A DNA stretch of 64,000 bases from Thalassomonas actiniarum (GTDB taxonomy: Bacteria > Pseudomonadota > Gammaproteobacteria > Enterobacterales > Alteromonadaceae): contig NZ_CP059735.1 in assembly GCF_000948975.2 (NCBI RefSeq), positions 5,330,603-5,394,602 on the forward strand. Reading direction: 5' to 3'. Position numbers and translations under genes: made by a program. Shown here piece by piece: positions 55,501-64,000 of the stretch; within the stretch, counting starts at the first letter, position 1; the number at the start of each line of letters is the position of its first letter. The notes below the pieces were generated by a model. That model searched no databases and was not told the DNA's origin. It worked only from the letters and a program-made list of their open reading frames with translations.

Positions 55501-58500
55501 TTAGGCGGCATCATTCATGGCATTGACCACGGCTTGCCTTTTGATTGCCCGGGCTTTAGCCCGCTGACTTTTACCTCTGTCCCTGAGCACCAGCAAACAA
55601 GGGGTTAATACCAGGGTTAATACCGTGGCAAACGCCAGGCCGCCGGCAACCGCCGTGGCCAGTTGTGTCCACCACTGGGTTGAAGGAGCGCCGATAACCG
55701 CAGTACGAGCGAAGAAGTCGAGGTTAACCTGCAATACCATAGGCAATAATCCCAGGATAGTGGTGACTGTGGTCAGGGCCACGGGACGAAGACGCTGGGC
55801 ACCGGTACGTAAAATAGCATCTATGGCATTATAACCTTCTCTTCTGAGCACGTTATAGGTATCGATAAGCACGATATTGTTGTTCACGACGATACCCGCC
55901 AGAGAAATAACGCCAATCCCCCCCATCACGATACCAAAAGGCTTCTGGGCCAATAGCAGGGCTAAAAAGACCCCGACGGTAGAGAAGATCACCGCACTGA
56001 GAATTAAAAACGCCTGGTAGAAACTGTTGAACTGGGTCACCAGGATGATCGCCATCACGAACAAGGCGATACCAAAGGCTTTCATCAAAAAGTCCTGGGA
56101 TTCCTGCTGATCCTGGTTCTGCCCTTTAACATTGATCTCAACACTGGGGTCTATACCCAGGCCGGGAAATGCCTGCTGCAACTTAGGCAATTCTTTTATC
56201 AGCTGCTTGCCCGGCATCAGGTTCGCCTGCACGGTAACCACACGCTTGCCGTCCACCCGGCGGATGGTATCGACTTTTTCCGCCGCCTTACGGCTGACAA
56301 AACTGCCGATAGGCACCAGGCCTTCGCTGGTTTTCAAGCGCAGGGAATCCAGGCGGCTGATATTACGTTTTTCCAGCGGGTAACGCACCCGGATATCGAG
56401 CTCGTCATCAACATCATCCGGACGGTATTCCCCGAGCTTAAGGCCGTTGGTCACCATTTGCACCGTAGTGCCCACCAGGGCGGCATCGGCGCCGTAAGTG
56501 GCGGCCAGGTTACGGTCGACATCCAGTTGCCATTCGATGCCCGGCTTGGAGCCCGAGTCTTCGATATCGGTGAAACTGCCGCTTTCCATCAAGCCCTGGC
56601 GGATAAGGCCCACAGACTGCTGTAGCTTTTCGGGAAAACGCGAGCTGAGCTCAATTTTTAAATCTTTACCGTTTTGCGGGCCGTCTTCATTTTTCCTGAC
56701 TTCAATTTCAACCCCGGCCAGATCTTGGGTGCGCTGGTGGATCTCTTCTATAATGGCGTCCGCCGGACGCCTAAACTGCCAGTTGGTAAAGTTCACCTGG
56801 AAGCTGCCCACCTGATCATTGCCGCCGGTACGGGTATATAAGGTGCGAATTTCCGTCATATCCAGAATGCGCTCTTCTATCGACACCATAATGGCATCTT
56901 TTTCCTTAACCGACAGATCGCCGTGGGAGCGCACCACCATAGTGGCGCTATTGGGTTCAATATCCGGGAAGAAAATCGCTCCCAGCCCCGAACTGCCGTA
57001 AAGCATCATCACGGTAATCGCAATGGCAATAGTGCCGAGCACAACCTTCCACGGGTGGTGTATCGCCTTGGTTAACAGGCGCACATATTTGCCGGTGAAA
57101 CCGGTAAGTTTACTTAAGTCTCCCTGTTCCGCCTGTTTGACCTGTACCTGTTCAGCGGCGCTGATCACACGGGCCTTGCCGATCACTGTGCCTAAAGTCG
57201 GCACAAAAACCAATGCCATCGCCAGCGAGGCCGTTAATACCGCGATCAGGGTAAAGGGCAGATATTTCATAAACTCCCCCATCATGCCCGGCCAGAACAT
57301 TAAAGGAGCAAAAGCGGCCAGCGTGGTCGCGGTAGAAGCGATAATGGGCCAGGCCATGCGTTTGGCCGCCTGGCCATAAGCTTCTTTTCGGGGCACCCCT
57401 TCATTCATTTGCCGGTCGGCAAATTCCGTCACGACTATGGCGCCGTCCACCAACATACCCACCGCCATGATCAAACCGAATAACACCACGATATTGACCG
57501 TCATACCGGCAATGGCAATCACCAGGATACCGGTGAGGAAAGCACCGGGAATGGCCAGTCCCACCAACATGGCGGTACGGCCCCCCAGGGCGGCGATAAC
57601 AACAATGACCACCAGCAACACGGCAGAGAAAACATTGTTTTGCAGATCCGTCAGGGTATCTTTAACATCTTTGGACTGATCGCCGATATAATCTACGCTC
57701 ACCTGCTGCGGCCAGCGTAAACGCTGTTCTTCGATCAGCACTTTAACCTTATCAACGGTATCGATAATATTTTCACCGGAGCGTTTTTTCACTTCCAGCG
57801 AGATAGAGCGCTCACCGTTTAAACGGGCGAAACTGCTGGGATCTTTATAGGCGCGGCGCACTTGTGCAACATCCTGGAAAGTAATCACCCGATCGCCGGA
57901 GGTTTTTATCGGCAGCTCCAATAAATCCTGGATATTTTCAAAGACCGAAGGCACCTTGATCGCAAAACGGCCTTTACCGTTATCCATGGTACCGGCGGGA
58001 ACTAAGCGGTTATTACGCTCAACCAGGTTATAAATATCATTTTGATCCAGGCCGTAACTTTCCATCAGCAAAGGATCGACAATGATCTCCAGCATATCTT
58101 CGCGGTCGCCGCCGATATCCACTTCCAGCACTTCCTGCATGCCTTCAATTTTATCTTTGACATCCCGGGCCAGGGTCAGCAGGCCGCGCTCGGTCACGGG
58201 GCCGGATAAGATCACCGTCACTGCCGGCACCTGGTTGGCCATAGTCACTTCATGCACTTCCGGCTCTTCGGTTTCCGAAGGCAGCTTAGCCTTGGCCAGG
58301 GTGACTTTGTCCCGTACGTCCGCCAGCGCCTCTTTAGGGTCTAAACCGGCAATAAACTCCAGATTAATGGAGGCATGGCCTTCGCTGGCATTGGATTTCA
58401 TTTCTTTGATGCCGGCAATGGACTTTAATTCGTTTTCCATCGGCCGTACCAGCATACGCTCGGCATCTTCCGGTGAAATACCGTCGTGCACGATAGAGAC

Positions 58501-58641
58501 ATAAATATTGGGGATAGTGATATCCGGGTTCGATTCTTTGGCGATATTGGCGTAGGTCACCGCCCCTGAGATCAGTAACAATACAAAGATCATCAGCACC
58601 GAGCGGGTGCGGGCTAAAGCCGCTTCTATGATAGCTAACAT
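55501..58641 (-). CDS. RND efflux pump, inner-membrane transporter (second system)
   Basis: This 1046-residue RND transporter has 12 membrane segments and two periplasmic loops. TM4 reads GMLVDGAIVVTEFADRQ, with one Asp where AcrB has two. TM10 reads SLAGIVVNNNIVLID without the AcrB Lys. These features place it in a different RND branch from AcrB and also different from the pump at 12401. The substrate is unknown. It follows its adaptor by 9 bases. Confidence 0.92.
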   Translation of the reverse strand: MLAIIEAALARTRSVLMIFVLLLISGAVTYANIAKESNPDITIPNIYVSIVHDGISPEDAERMLVRPMENELKSIAGIKEMKSNASEGHASINLEFIAGLDPKEALADVRDKVTLAKAKLPSETEEPEVHEVTMANQVPAVTVILSGPVTERGLLTLARDVKDKIEGMQEVLEVDIGGDREDMLEIIVDPLLMESYGLDQNDIYNLVERNNRLVPAGTMDNGKGRFAIKVPSVFENIQDLLELPIKTSGDRVITFQDVAQVRRAYKDPSSFARLNGERSISLEVKKRSGENIIDTVDKVKVLIEEQRLRWPQQVSVDYIGDQSKDVKDTLTDLQNNVFSAVLLVVIVVIAALGGRTAMLVGLAIPGAFLTGILVIAIAGMTVNIVVLFGLIMAVGMLVDGAIVVTEFADRQMNEGVPRKEAYGQAAKRMAWPIIASTATTLAAFAPLMFWPGMMGEFMKYLPFTLIAVLTASLAMALVFVPTLGTVIGKARVISAAEQVQVKQAEQGDLSKLTGFTGKYVRLLTKAIHHPWKVVLGTIAIAITVMMLYGSSGLGAIFFPDIEPNSATMVVRSHGDLSVKEKDAIMVSIEERILDMTEIRTLYTRTGGNDQVGSFQVNFTNWQFRRPADAIIEEIHQRTQDLAGVEIEVRKNEDGPQNGKDLKIELSSRFPEKLQQSVGLIRQGLMESGSFTDIEDSGSKPGIEWQLDVDRNLAATYGADAALVGTTVQMVTNGLKLGEYRPDDVDDELDIRVRYPLEKRNISRLDSLRLKTSEGLVPIGSFVSRKAAEKVDTIRRVDGKRVVTVQANLMPGKQLIKELPKLQQAFPGLGIDPSVEINVKGQNQDQQESQDFLMKAFGIALFVMAIILVTQFNSFYQAFLILSAVIFSTVGVFLALLLAQKPFGIVMGGIGVISLAGIVVNNNIVLIDTYNVLRREGYNAIDAILRTGAQRLRPVALTTVTTILGLLPMVLQVNLDFFARTAVIGAPSTQWWTQLATAVAGGLAFATVLTLVLTPCLLVLRDRGKSQRAKARAIKRQAVVNAMNDAA

Positions 58642-58650
58642 AATGTCTCC

Positions 58651-59754
58651 CTAGCGGACTTGGGCCTTAACGGCTTCAACCTTGTCACCGGCACGAACAA
58701 ATCCCTGCCCCAGGGTGATAATGTCCGCCTGTTCACCTAAACCGGATAACCAGATACCGTCGCTTTCACTTTTCACGATATTAATCGGCGTGAACACCAC
58801 GATATCATCGACCACAGACTTGATGCCGACATTACCGGCTTCATCAAGCGCCAGCAGTGCAGGAGAAACCTTGACCGCCGGCAGATTTTTCATGGCGATG
58901 CTCACTTCACTGCTCACCCCTGCCAGGGTCTGGTAATCGGGGTTATCCAGGGTAATTTCAATTTTAAAAGTATTGGTGGCTTCATCGGCAACGCTGGCAA
59001 TATAACGGATAGTGCCCTGCTTTAATGCTTGCCCTAATAAACGGACATCGGCTGTTTTACCTGCGGTTAAAAAAGGCACCTGGTTTTCCGTGGCATAGGC
59101 GCGCACCACCAGGGGATCGAGATCGGCGATCACGGCAATATCGTCGCCGGAAGCAACATAATCGCCGACTTCCACCATACGGGTATTTAGCACGCCATCA
59201 AAAGGTGCGCGGATCACGGTATTCTCAATATCGATTTCCAGACGGGCAACGTCCGCTTTTGCGGCTTCAAGATAGGCAAAGGCGCGGGCCAGATCCGCTT
59301 CCCCCTGGTGCCCTTTGGCATGTAACTCTTTTGCTCCCCGGTACTCAATTTCCCTTTGCAGCAGTAAAGCTTTGCTGTGGGCCAATTGTGCCTTGAGATC
59401 GTTAAGGGCAATTTTCACAATTACCTGTCCCTGTTTTACCTGAGAACCGCGCTCGGCATAAACGGCGGCAATTTTTCCGCGCACTTCTGCTTTTAAGGTG
59501 GTAATGCGATCCGGCTCGGTGCGGCCGTAAAGCTCTATCACTTCTGCAACATTCTCGGCAAAGCGGGTATCAATTTGTACCTTAGGGATAATGGTTTCTT
59601 TGATGCCGGCATCTATGTCTTCTTCGTTGGCCTGCGCAGAGCCCGACAACATGCCCGATAACATCCATAATACTAAAGCTGCGGCAATCACTACCGCGAA
59701 GATATAAGGTCGTTCTGCCAGCCATTGACGGCGGCCACTTGCCATGTTGTTCAT
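58651..59754 (-). CDS. RND efflux periplasmic adaptor (second system)
   Basis: The adaptor starts at ATG 59754 (MNNMASGRRQW, 367 residues). The frame is open from a TTG at 59766. One membrane anchor (IFAVVIAAALVLWMLSGML) is followed by a lipoyl half (VRGKIAAVYAERGSQVKQGQVI), a coiled coil (about 120-185), the second lipoyl half (VIRAPFDGVLNTRMVEVGDYV) and beta-barrel domains. Here the adaptor gene comes first, unlike in the 11-15 kb pair. No outer-membrane factor is nearby. Confidence 0.9.
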   Translation of the reverse strand: MNNMASGRRQWLAERPYIFAVVIAAALVLWMLSGMLSGSAQANEEDIDAGIKETIIPKVQIDTRFAENVAEVIELYGRTEPDRITTLKAEVRGKIAAVYAERGSQVKQGQVIVKIALNDLKAQLAHSKALLLQREIEYRGAKELHAKGHQGEADLARAFAYLEAAKADVARLEIDIENTVIRAPFDGVLNTRMVEVGDYVASGDDIAVIADLDPLVVRAYATENQVPFLTAGKTADVRLLGQALKQGTIRYIASVADEATNTFKIEITLDNPDYQTLAGVSSEVSIAMKNLPAVKVSPALLALDEAGNVGIKSVVDDIVVFTPINIVKSESDGIWLSGLGEQADIITLGQGFVRAGDKVEAVKAQVR

Positions 59755-59979
59755 ATTATTTCCCAAGCACTGCGTTAATTTAAGAGAGTAAGAAAGTTAA
59801 CGGTAGTTATTATATCGCCTATACGCGGGAATTAGTGTAAAAAATTGTTAGCGAATGATACGAATATCAACAAAGGACAGAAACGGGAAAGGGAGAATGT
59901 CGGCGCACAAAAAATGCGGAAGGAAGTTTACATCAAGGACACAGACAACAGATGCCTGCGCCCTTGTATCGCGCTGTGG

Positions 59980-60321
59980 CTAGATAGAAAAAGACGAACC
60001 ACAGCCACAGGTAGTCGTGGCATTGGGGTTGTTGATCAAAAACCGGCTGCCTTCAAGACCTTCGGTATAGTCGACTTCACCGCCGACCAGGTATTGCAGG
60101 CTCATGGGATCCACCACCATAGTAACGCCATTTTTTTCTATGGTCATATCACCGTCATTCACCTTCTCATCAAAGGTAAAACCGTATTGAAAACCAGAAC
60201 ATCCGCCCCCGGTAACATACACCCGTAATTTCAGCTCCGGATTTTCTTCCTCGGTGATCAAGGTCATCACTTTATTGGCCGCAGCATCGGTAAATTGAAT
60301 AGGCAATTCGGGGTTTGACAT
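59980..60321 (-). CDS. erpA: Iron-sulfur cluster insertion protein ErpA
   Basis: This 113-residue A-type carrier inserts Fe-S clusters into apoproteins such as IspG/IspH. The three cluster cysteines are Cys41 ([12 protein letters not shown]), Cys105 and Cys107 ([12 protein letters not shown]). The start at 60321 ([10 protein letters not shown]) is preferred over a 12-codon extension. It is downstream of the DUF6776-like gene, 56 bases away. Confidence 0.95.
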   Translation of the reverse strand: MSNPELPIQFTDAAANKVMTLITEEENPELKLRVYVTGGGCSGFQYGFTFDEKVNDGDMTIEKNGVTMVVDPMSLQYLVGGEVDYTEGLEGSRFLINNPNATTTCGCGSSFSI

Positions 60322-60377
60322 GTATCTTTTCTTCGCACTAGAGGGTTTAAAAGCCAATTATCTTAAACCTGACCTCT

Positions 60378-61133
60378 TTAATCAAGTATTAGTGTCGAAG
60401 TTTGTAGATCATTTTTGACTATCATAGGCCAGGGATAGCTTTCATCCAGGCGGCGGTATTTTTGCCATTTGCCTTTGGGCAATATGGCGGCAACCTCAAC
60501 TTTCTCCGGCACAAAAGCTTGCGGCAGGGTAAATTCCCCTTCAATCACCTGGAAATATTGAAAGCTAAATTTTAAATCTTCCCGCTTTAAGGTCGAGATA
60601 TCTGCAAGTTTAATTTCACTGGGTTTATTGTTTAAGCTGCCGCTTAACGCCAGTTCGACAAAACCTTTGGCATAACGTTTTTTCTGTACCTGCTGCACCA
60701 GCACCACCTGGAAGCGGTAATGGTTCGGGCTTTCGGTGGCCGTCACCGATACCTGATCTATCACCAGACCGTCCGCCTGTTTCTCCGGCGCCATCACCTT
60801 TTCATAAAACGCCAGTTCTTTTTTCAACTGGTAATGCTTTTCCCCCATCTCCTTGAGGCTGTCCTGGGTGCCCTGATTTGCCAAGCGTTCAAAGGCAAGT
60901 TCGGCTTCCAGGGTATTGATCTGGCGGACATATTCCACCTGCCGGGCATAATAATCATCCAGGCGGGCTTTTTGCTGTTCCAGGGTCTGTACCTGAAAAC
61001 TATGAAAACGGTTGCCCAGGCGATAACCGCAATAGACACAAAGGCCAACGACAGCCAGGATCAGAATTGTCAGGCGAAACGGTCCCAGGCGCCCCGGTAT
61101 AGTGTTAAAATTATTCTTTGCTAACCAGTTCAT
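60378..61133 (-). CDS. DUF6776-like inner-membrane protein
   Basis: This 251-residue protein has one N-terminal membrane segment (LTILILAVVGLCVYCGY), a coiled coil at about 45-115 and a C-terminal beta-rich domain in the periplasm. It resembles the DUF6776 proteins often found before erpA in this group. Function unknown. On the - strand a TATAAT lies only 12 bases before the ATG, so the message may have almost no leader. Confidence 0.75.
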   Translation of the reverse strand: MNWLAKNNFNTIPGRLGPFRLTILILAVVGLCVYCGYRLGNRFHSFQVQTLEQQKARLDDYYARQVEYVRQINTLEAELAFERLANQGTQDSLKEMGEKHYQLKKELAFYEKVMAPEKQADGLVIDQVSVTATESPNHYRFQVVLVQQVQKKRYAKGFVELALSGSLNNKPSEIKLADISTLKREDLKFSFQYFQVIEGEFTLPQAFVPEKVEVAAILPKGKWQKYRRLDESYPWPMIVKNDLQTSTLILD

Positions 61134-61174
61134 TTGTAAAGTATTATAATGTCCTACAACTAATAAGGGGTTAT

Positions 61175-62899
61175 GTGACGATATCGCAGATAAGATCGTC
61201 TTTTTTGTTTATGGTATCAGCTGCTTCCCTCAGAAAAAGACTGGCCTTGCCGAAAACGTCCTGGCAGTTATGCCTGTTGGCCATTATTGGCGGCGCTGTC
61301 TCTGCACTGCTGGTGATCCTTTTTACCCTGAGCATAGATCTGCTCCAGCAGTTTTACCTAACAAAACTTGGTGACTATACCAGTTTAAGCGGCATAAGTC
61401 GTTTGCTATTGCCAATAATCGGCGTCTGCGGCATTTTGCTGTTTGCCTGGTTAACCGGCTATCACTACCTCAGGGCCGGTATTCCCTTTGTTTTACACCG
61501 GCTGAAAGTCTCCTACGGCATTATCCCGTTAAAAAATACCCTGAACCAGTTTGTCGGCGGCGTGATCGCTCTGTCTACCGGCTTCTCCCTCGGCAAGGAA
61601 GGCCCGGCGGTGCATCTTGGCGCCGCCTGTTGCGGCTATCTCGGCAGTAAATTACACCTGCCTTTCAACAGCATCCGCACCCTATCAGCCTGCGGCGTTG
61701 CCGCCGGTATCGCCGCCTGTTTCAACACCCCGGTGGCCGCGGTAATTTTTGTCATGGAAGTGATCTTACGGGAATACAAGGTACATATGTTTATTCCGGT
61801 GATGCTCTCCGCCATTGTCGGTTCGATGATCACCCGCGGTTTTTTGGGCCAGGCCCACGAGCTGGAGTTCTTTACCAATGTCGCTTTCGGCCCCGAACAT
61901 TATCTGCCGCTGATCTTATTGGGGGTGTTGCTCGGCTGCCTGGCCTCAGCCTTTAACCACCAGCTGGTATTGATCATCAAATATTTTCAGCGCTGGCATA
62001 TTACTATCCGCTTGCTGATAGCCGCCGTTATTACCGGCATTTTGGGCTATTTTGCCCCCTATGCCATGGGCATAGACAGCAGCGCTATCTCCTTTACCCT
62101 GGCCAACCAGGATCAGCTATCGGTGTTACTGCTGTTGTTGCTGGCAAAATTTTTAATGACTATCTTTGCCATTGGCCTGGGCGTACCCGGCGGTATTATC
62201 GGCCCCATTCTCGGCATAGGCGCCATCGCCGGTACCTGTTCCGCCCTGGTGATCATGCAGCTGTTGCCGGGAGAGTATGTCGCCAGCGATTTTGCCCTGA
62301 TGGGCATGGCGGGCTTTATGGCCGCAACCTTAAATGCCCCCTTGGCGGCATTGCTTGCTGTGGTGGAGCTTTCCAACCAGGTGGAGCTGATTATCCCGGC
62401 GATGTTGTCCATCGCCAGCTCCTGCCTGATCGCCGGACAATTTTTCAGAAACCGCTCGGTCTTTTTGATGCAGCTGGATGTACAGCAACTCAGTTACCGC
62501 AAACCGCCGATTGAAAGTTCCCTGCAAAAAATCGGTGTCGCCGGCGCCATGAAAACCGAGTTCGACTTGCTGGAAAACCCGTCTCCGCAAACACTTGCCC
62601 AGGCGTTAACTTCAGCGGAGAACAAGGCGCTGATTATCAAAAAGCCACTGCAAAATTCAAACGACTATTATTTCGCTGAGTTTAACGTCCCAAATCAAGA
62701 CCCTTCGGCGGAAACCGTGGTAAAACATAAAATGACGCCGCTTTCGAGCCAGGAAACATTGGCCGAGGCTTACCTGGCCCTGGGTGAAGCTCGCTGCGGC
62801 GCCGTGTATATCTATCACAGGGAAGCGGACAATATCCTGGGCTATATTACTTTTGAACAAATTCGTCGTTATCTATTAGAAGGAAAACTCCGTTCATGA
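61175..62899 (+). CDS. CLC-family chloride channel or transporter with altered selectivity residues
   Basis: This is a CLC membrane protein with a C-terminal CBS-like stretch (MTPLSSQETLAEAYLALGEARCGAVYIYH). The GTG at 61175 follows AAGGGGTTAT and gives 574 residues. An ATG at 61211 is possible and the frame is open from 61118. The gating glutamate in GKEGP is kept. The other selectivity positions differ: RAGIP for GSGIP, GIIGP for GxFxP, Phe for the pore Tyr, and Val (FVMEV) where antiporters have the proton Glu. It overlaps hemJ by 4 bases. Confidence 0.88.
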   Translation: MTISQIRSSFLFMVSAASLRKRLALPKTSWQLCLLAIIGGAVSALLVILFTLSIDLLQQFYLTKLGDYTSLSGISRLLLPIIGVCGILLFAWLTGYHYLRAGIPFVLHRLKVSYGIIPLKNTLNQFVGGVIALSTGFSLGKEGPAVHLGAACCGYLGSKLHLPFNSIRTLSACGVAAGIAACFNTPVAAVIFVMEVILREYKVHMFIPVMLSAIVGSMITRGFLGQAHELEFFTNVAFGPEHYLPLILLGVLLGCLASAFNHQLVLIIKYFQRWHITIRLLIAAVITGILGYFAPYAMGIDSSAISFTLANQDQLSVLLLLLLAKFLMTIFAIGLGVPGGIIGPILGIGAIAGTCSALVIMQLLPGEYVASDFALMGMAGFMAATLNAPLAALLAVVELSNQVELIIPAMLSIASSCLIAGQFFRNRSVFLMQLDVQQLSYRKPPIESSLQKIGVAGAMKTEFDLLENPSPQTLAQALTSAENKALIIKKPLQNSNDYYFAEFNVPNQDPSAETVVKHKMTPLSSQETLAEAYLALGEARCGAVYIYHREADNILGYITFEQIRRYLLEGKLRS

Positions 62900-63327
62900 C
62901 AAGTCTACTCTGGCTAAAAGCATTTCATGTAATTTTTATGGTGGCCTGGTTTGCCGGGATTTTTTACCTGCCGCGGCTGTTTGTCAACCATGCAGAAACC
63001 GACAATAGGGACATCAGCGAACACTTTAAAGGCATGGAGCGCAGGTTGCTCTATTTCGTCACGCCTTTTGCCATTTTCACCGTCCTTTTAGGCCTGGCAA
63101 TGATCTTTCTCTATGGTCATGAATGGTTCGTACAATCAAAATGGCTGCACATCAAAATAACCCTGGTAATTTTCCTGATCGCTTATCATCTTTATTGCTT
63201 TAAGCTGGTGAAGGATTTCCGCGAAGATAAAAATACCCGCTCCGGCAGGTTTTACCGTCTCTTCAACGAAATTCCCGTGCTGATTTTATTTGCCGTGATC
63301 ATCCTGGCTTATGTAAAACCTTTTTAA
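62896..63327 (+). CDS. hemJ: Protoporphyrinogen IX oxidase HemJ
   Basis: This 143-residue, four-helix inner-membrane protein of the HemJ/UPF0093 family performs the penultimate step of haem synthesis. The conserved His11 in KAFHVIFMVAWFAGIFYLPRL and Lys87 in WLHIKITL match the residues needed in studied HemJ proteins. Its ATG overlaps the CLC gene stop in ATGA. Confidence 0.92.
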   Translation: MTSLLWLKAFHVIFMVAWFAGIFYLPRLFVNHAETDNRDISEHFKGMERRLLYFVTPFAIFTVLLGLAMIFLYGHEWFVQSKWLHIKITLVIFLIAYHLYCFKLVKDFREDKNTRSGRFYRLFNEIPVLILFAVIILAYVKPF

Positions 63328-63342
63328 CCGTTAGCAGCCGGC

Positions 63343-63522
63343 TTATTTTCCCGTACCAGAAAATGGTACGGGAAGTCTCCAGGTGAAAATATCCGGATCC
63401 GGTTGAACAATTTCCTTTACCGGCGGTCCAACAGCAAAATCCCGCTCCAGCCAATAAAAGCCGTTTTTATGATCCAGCTCTGCTTGTGCCGAAATTTTCC
63501 CCTGCCATTCGATTATAAATTT
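63343..63522 (-). other. Coding-like open frame without a standard start
   Basis: On the - strand a 59-codon frame follows a TGA at 63525-63523 and ends at TAA 63343. It reads IEWQGKISAQAELDHKNG, then FYWLERDF and DIFTWRLPVPF, with a protein-like mix of residues. No ATG, GTG or TTG starts it. It may be a gene remnant or use a rare start. Confidence 0.3.
63348..63374. terminator. 10-bp perfect hairpin after hemJ
   Basis: TTCCCGTACC and GGTACGGGAA pair around a 7-base loop, about 20 bases past the hemJ stop. It is a likely transcript end despite the missing T-run. Confidence 0.55.
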
Positions 63523-63548
63523 TCAACGATACACTTATATGCTATATT
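63520..63548 (+). promoter_or_regulatory. Candidate pyrB promoter
   Basis: TATATT at 63543-63548 has a weak -35 (TTTTCA) 17 bases upstream. The expected start region at 63556-63561 reads CATTTT. Two imperfect direct repeats containing TTTAACCATGAAA(C/T)AGC (near 63594 and 63650) lie in the leader before pyrB. Confidence 0.35.
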
Positions 63549-63691
63549 CCTGCGGCATTTTACCTCTAGCTTCACCAGAGCACAGGTAAAACTTTAACCA
63601 TGAAACAGCGGTAATTTATCTGTGTCTTAGCAAGCGCACAAATAAAGTTTTAACCATGAAATAGCAAATTTACTCGCTCAGGTAACCCATT

Positions 63692-64000
63692 ATGATGAAG
63701 TTTCAAGGCAGCCATATCCTTTCCGTCTCGCAATTTGACCGGGATGCAATCTCCAGAATATTAGAAGTTTCTGCCCGAATGGCTCCTTATGCCGCCAGAA
63801 AAAAACGCTGCCACGTGCTCGATGGCGCCATTTTAAATAATCTTTTTTTCGAACCCAGTACCCGTACCCGGGTCAGTTTCGGCACCGCCTTTAATTTGCT
63901 CGGCGGTTATGTCCGGGAAACCGTAGGCGAAGAAAATTCTTCGTTGAGTAAAGGCGAATCCCTGTTTGATACCGCCCAGGTGCTGAGCGGCTATTCCGAT
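63692..64000 (+). CDS. pyrB: Aspartate carbamoyltransferase catalytic chain, 3' part outside the window
   Basis: The first 103 codons of PyrB, which condenses carbamoyl phosphate and aspartate in pyrimidine synthesis. The start MMKFQGSHILSV follows CAGGTAAC. The carbamoyl-phosphate loop FFEPSTRTRVSFGTAF (Ser56-Thr-Arg-Thr59) and the SSLSKGES loop are visible. The gene runs off the window end in frame. Confidence 0.95.
   Translation, partial: MMKFQGSHILSVSQFDRDAISRILEVSARMAPYAARKKRCHVLDGAILNNLFFEPSTRTRVSFGTAFNLLGGYVRETVGEENSSLSKGESLFDTAQVLSGYSD

Noticed and set aside
63403-63597. 64-residue + strand ORF before pyrB
   Set aside because: It lies opposite a more protein-like - strand frame and across the pyrB promoter candidate, with no ribosome site.

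Overview
This window looks like part of the chromosome of a marine gammaproteobacterium of the order Alteromonadales, probably Colwelliaceae and Thalassomonas-like. That is inferred from gene order and protein character, not from a database search. Supporting signs are a complete MSHA type IV pilus locus, MotX of a sodium-driven polar flagellum, the gene orders mreB-mreC-mreD-maf-rng-yhdP-nit-tldD and rpsF-priB-rpsR-rplI, guaB-guaA, two RND pumps and several secreted proteins. Base composition is moderate. Most of the window is ordinary, well-ordered chromosome. The accessory parts are the first 7 kb, the 10.3-11.3 kb gap and some intergenic repeats.

Layout. 1-7 kb: a partial unknown gene, a secreted subtilase, and a + strand set of small secreted proteins, a serine-hydrolase-like secreted protein and a lipoprotein, ending in a miniature inverted-repeat element. 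7-10.3 kb: guaB-guaA on the - strand. 10.5-11.2 kb: a decayed Tse2-like toxin and immunity pair, each gene broken by visible lesions. 11.3-15.5 kb: an RND adaptor and pump. 15.8-26.7 kb: the cell-shape and RNase G cluster with yhdP, an amidase and tldD. 27-41.8 kb: the MSHA pilus locus (mshI to mshP), with a PEP-CTERM gene and a terminator placed before mshP and no mshQ. 42-45 kb: a PLP enzyme and the S6/PriB/S18/L9 operon with an S6:S18-type leader. 45-54 kb: a chemoreceptor, rlmB, rnr, motX, a diguanylate cyclase and an HD-GYP phosphodiesterase. 54-64 kb: an M28 peptidase, a second RND pump, erpA, a DUF6776-like gene, a CLC protein, hemJ and the start of pyrB.

How the genes work together. 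The GGDEF and HD-GYP proteins make and degrade c-di-GMP. The MSHA extension ATPase MshE carries an MshEN-type c-di-GMP-binding N-terminus. MotX and the chemoreceptor serve swimming. The window therefore holds a writer, an eraser, a reader and both surface machines involved in the switch from swimming to attachment. The mre/maf/rng block serves cell shape and division. The two RND systems serve export, and neither has an outer-membrane factor nearby.

The most unusual items are the dead Tse2-like pair at 10.5-11.2 kb, the CLC protein that has lost several selectivity and proton-path residues, the interruption of the MSHA operon, a 42-codon ORF with a strong ribosome site between mshN and mshE, and the unrecognised secreted-protein cluster at 3-6.8 kb.
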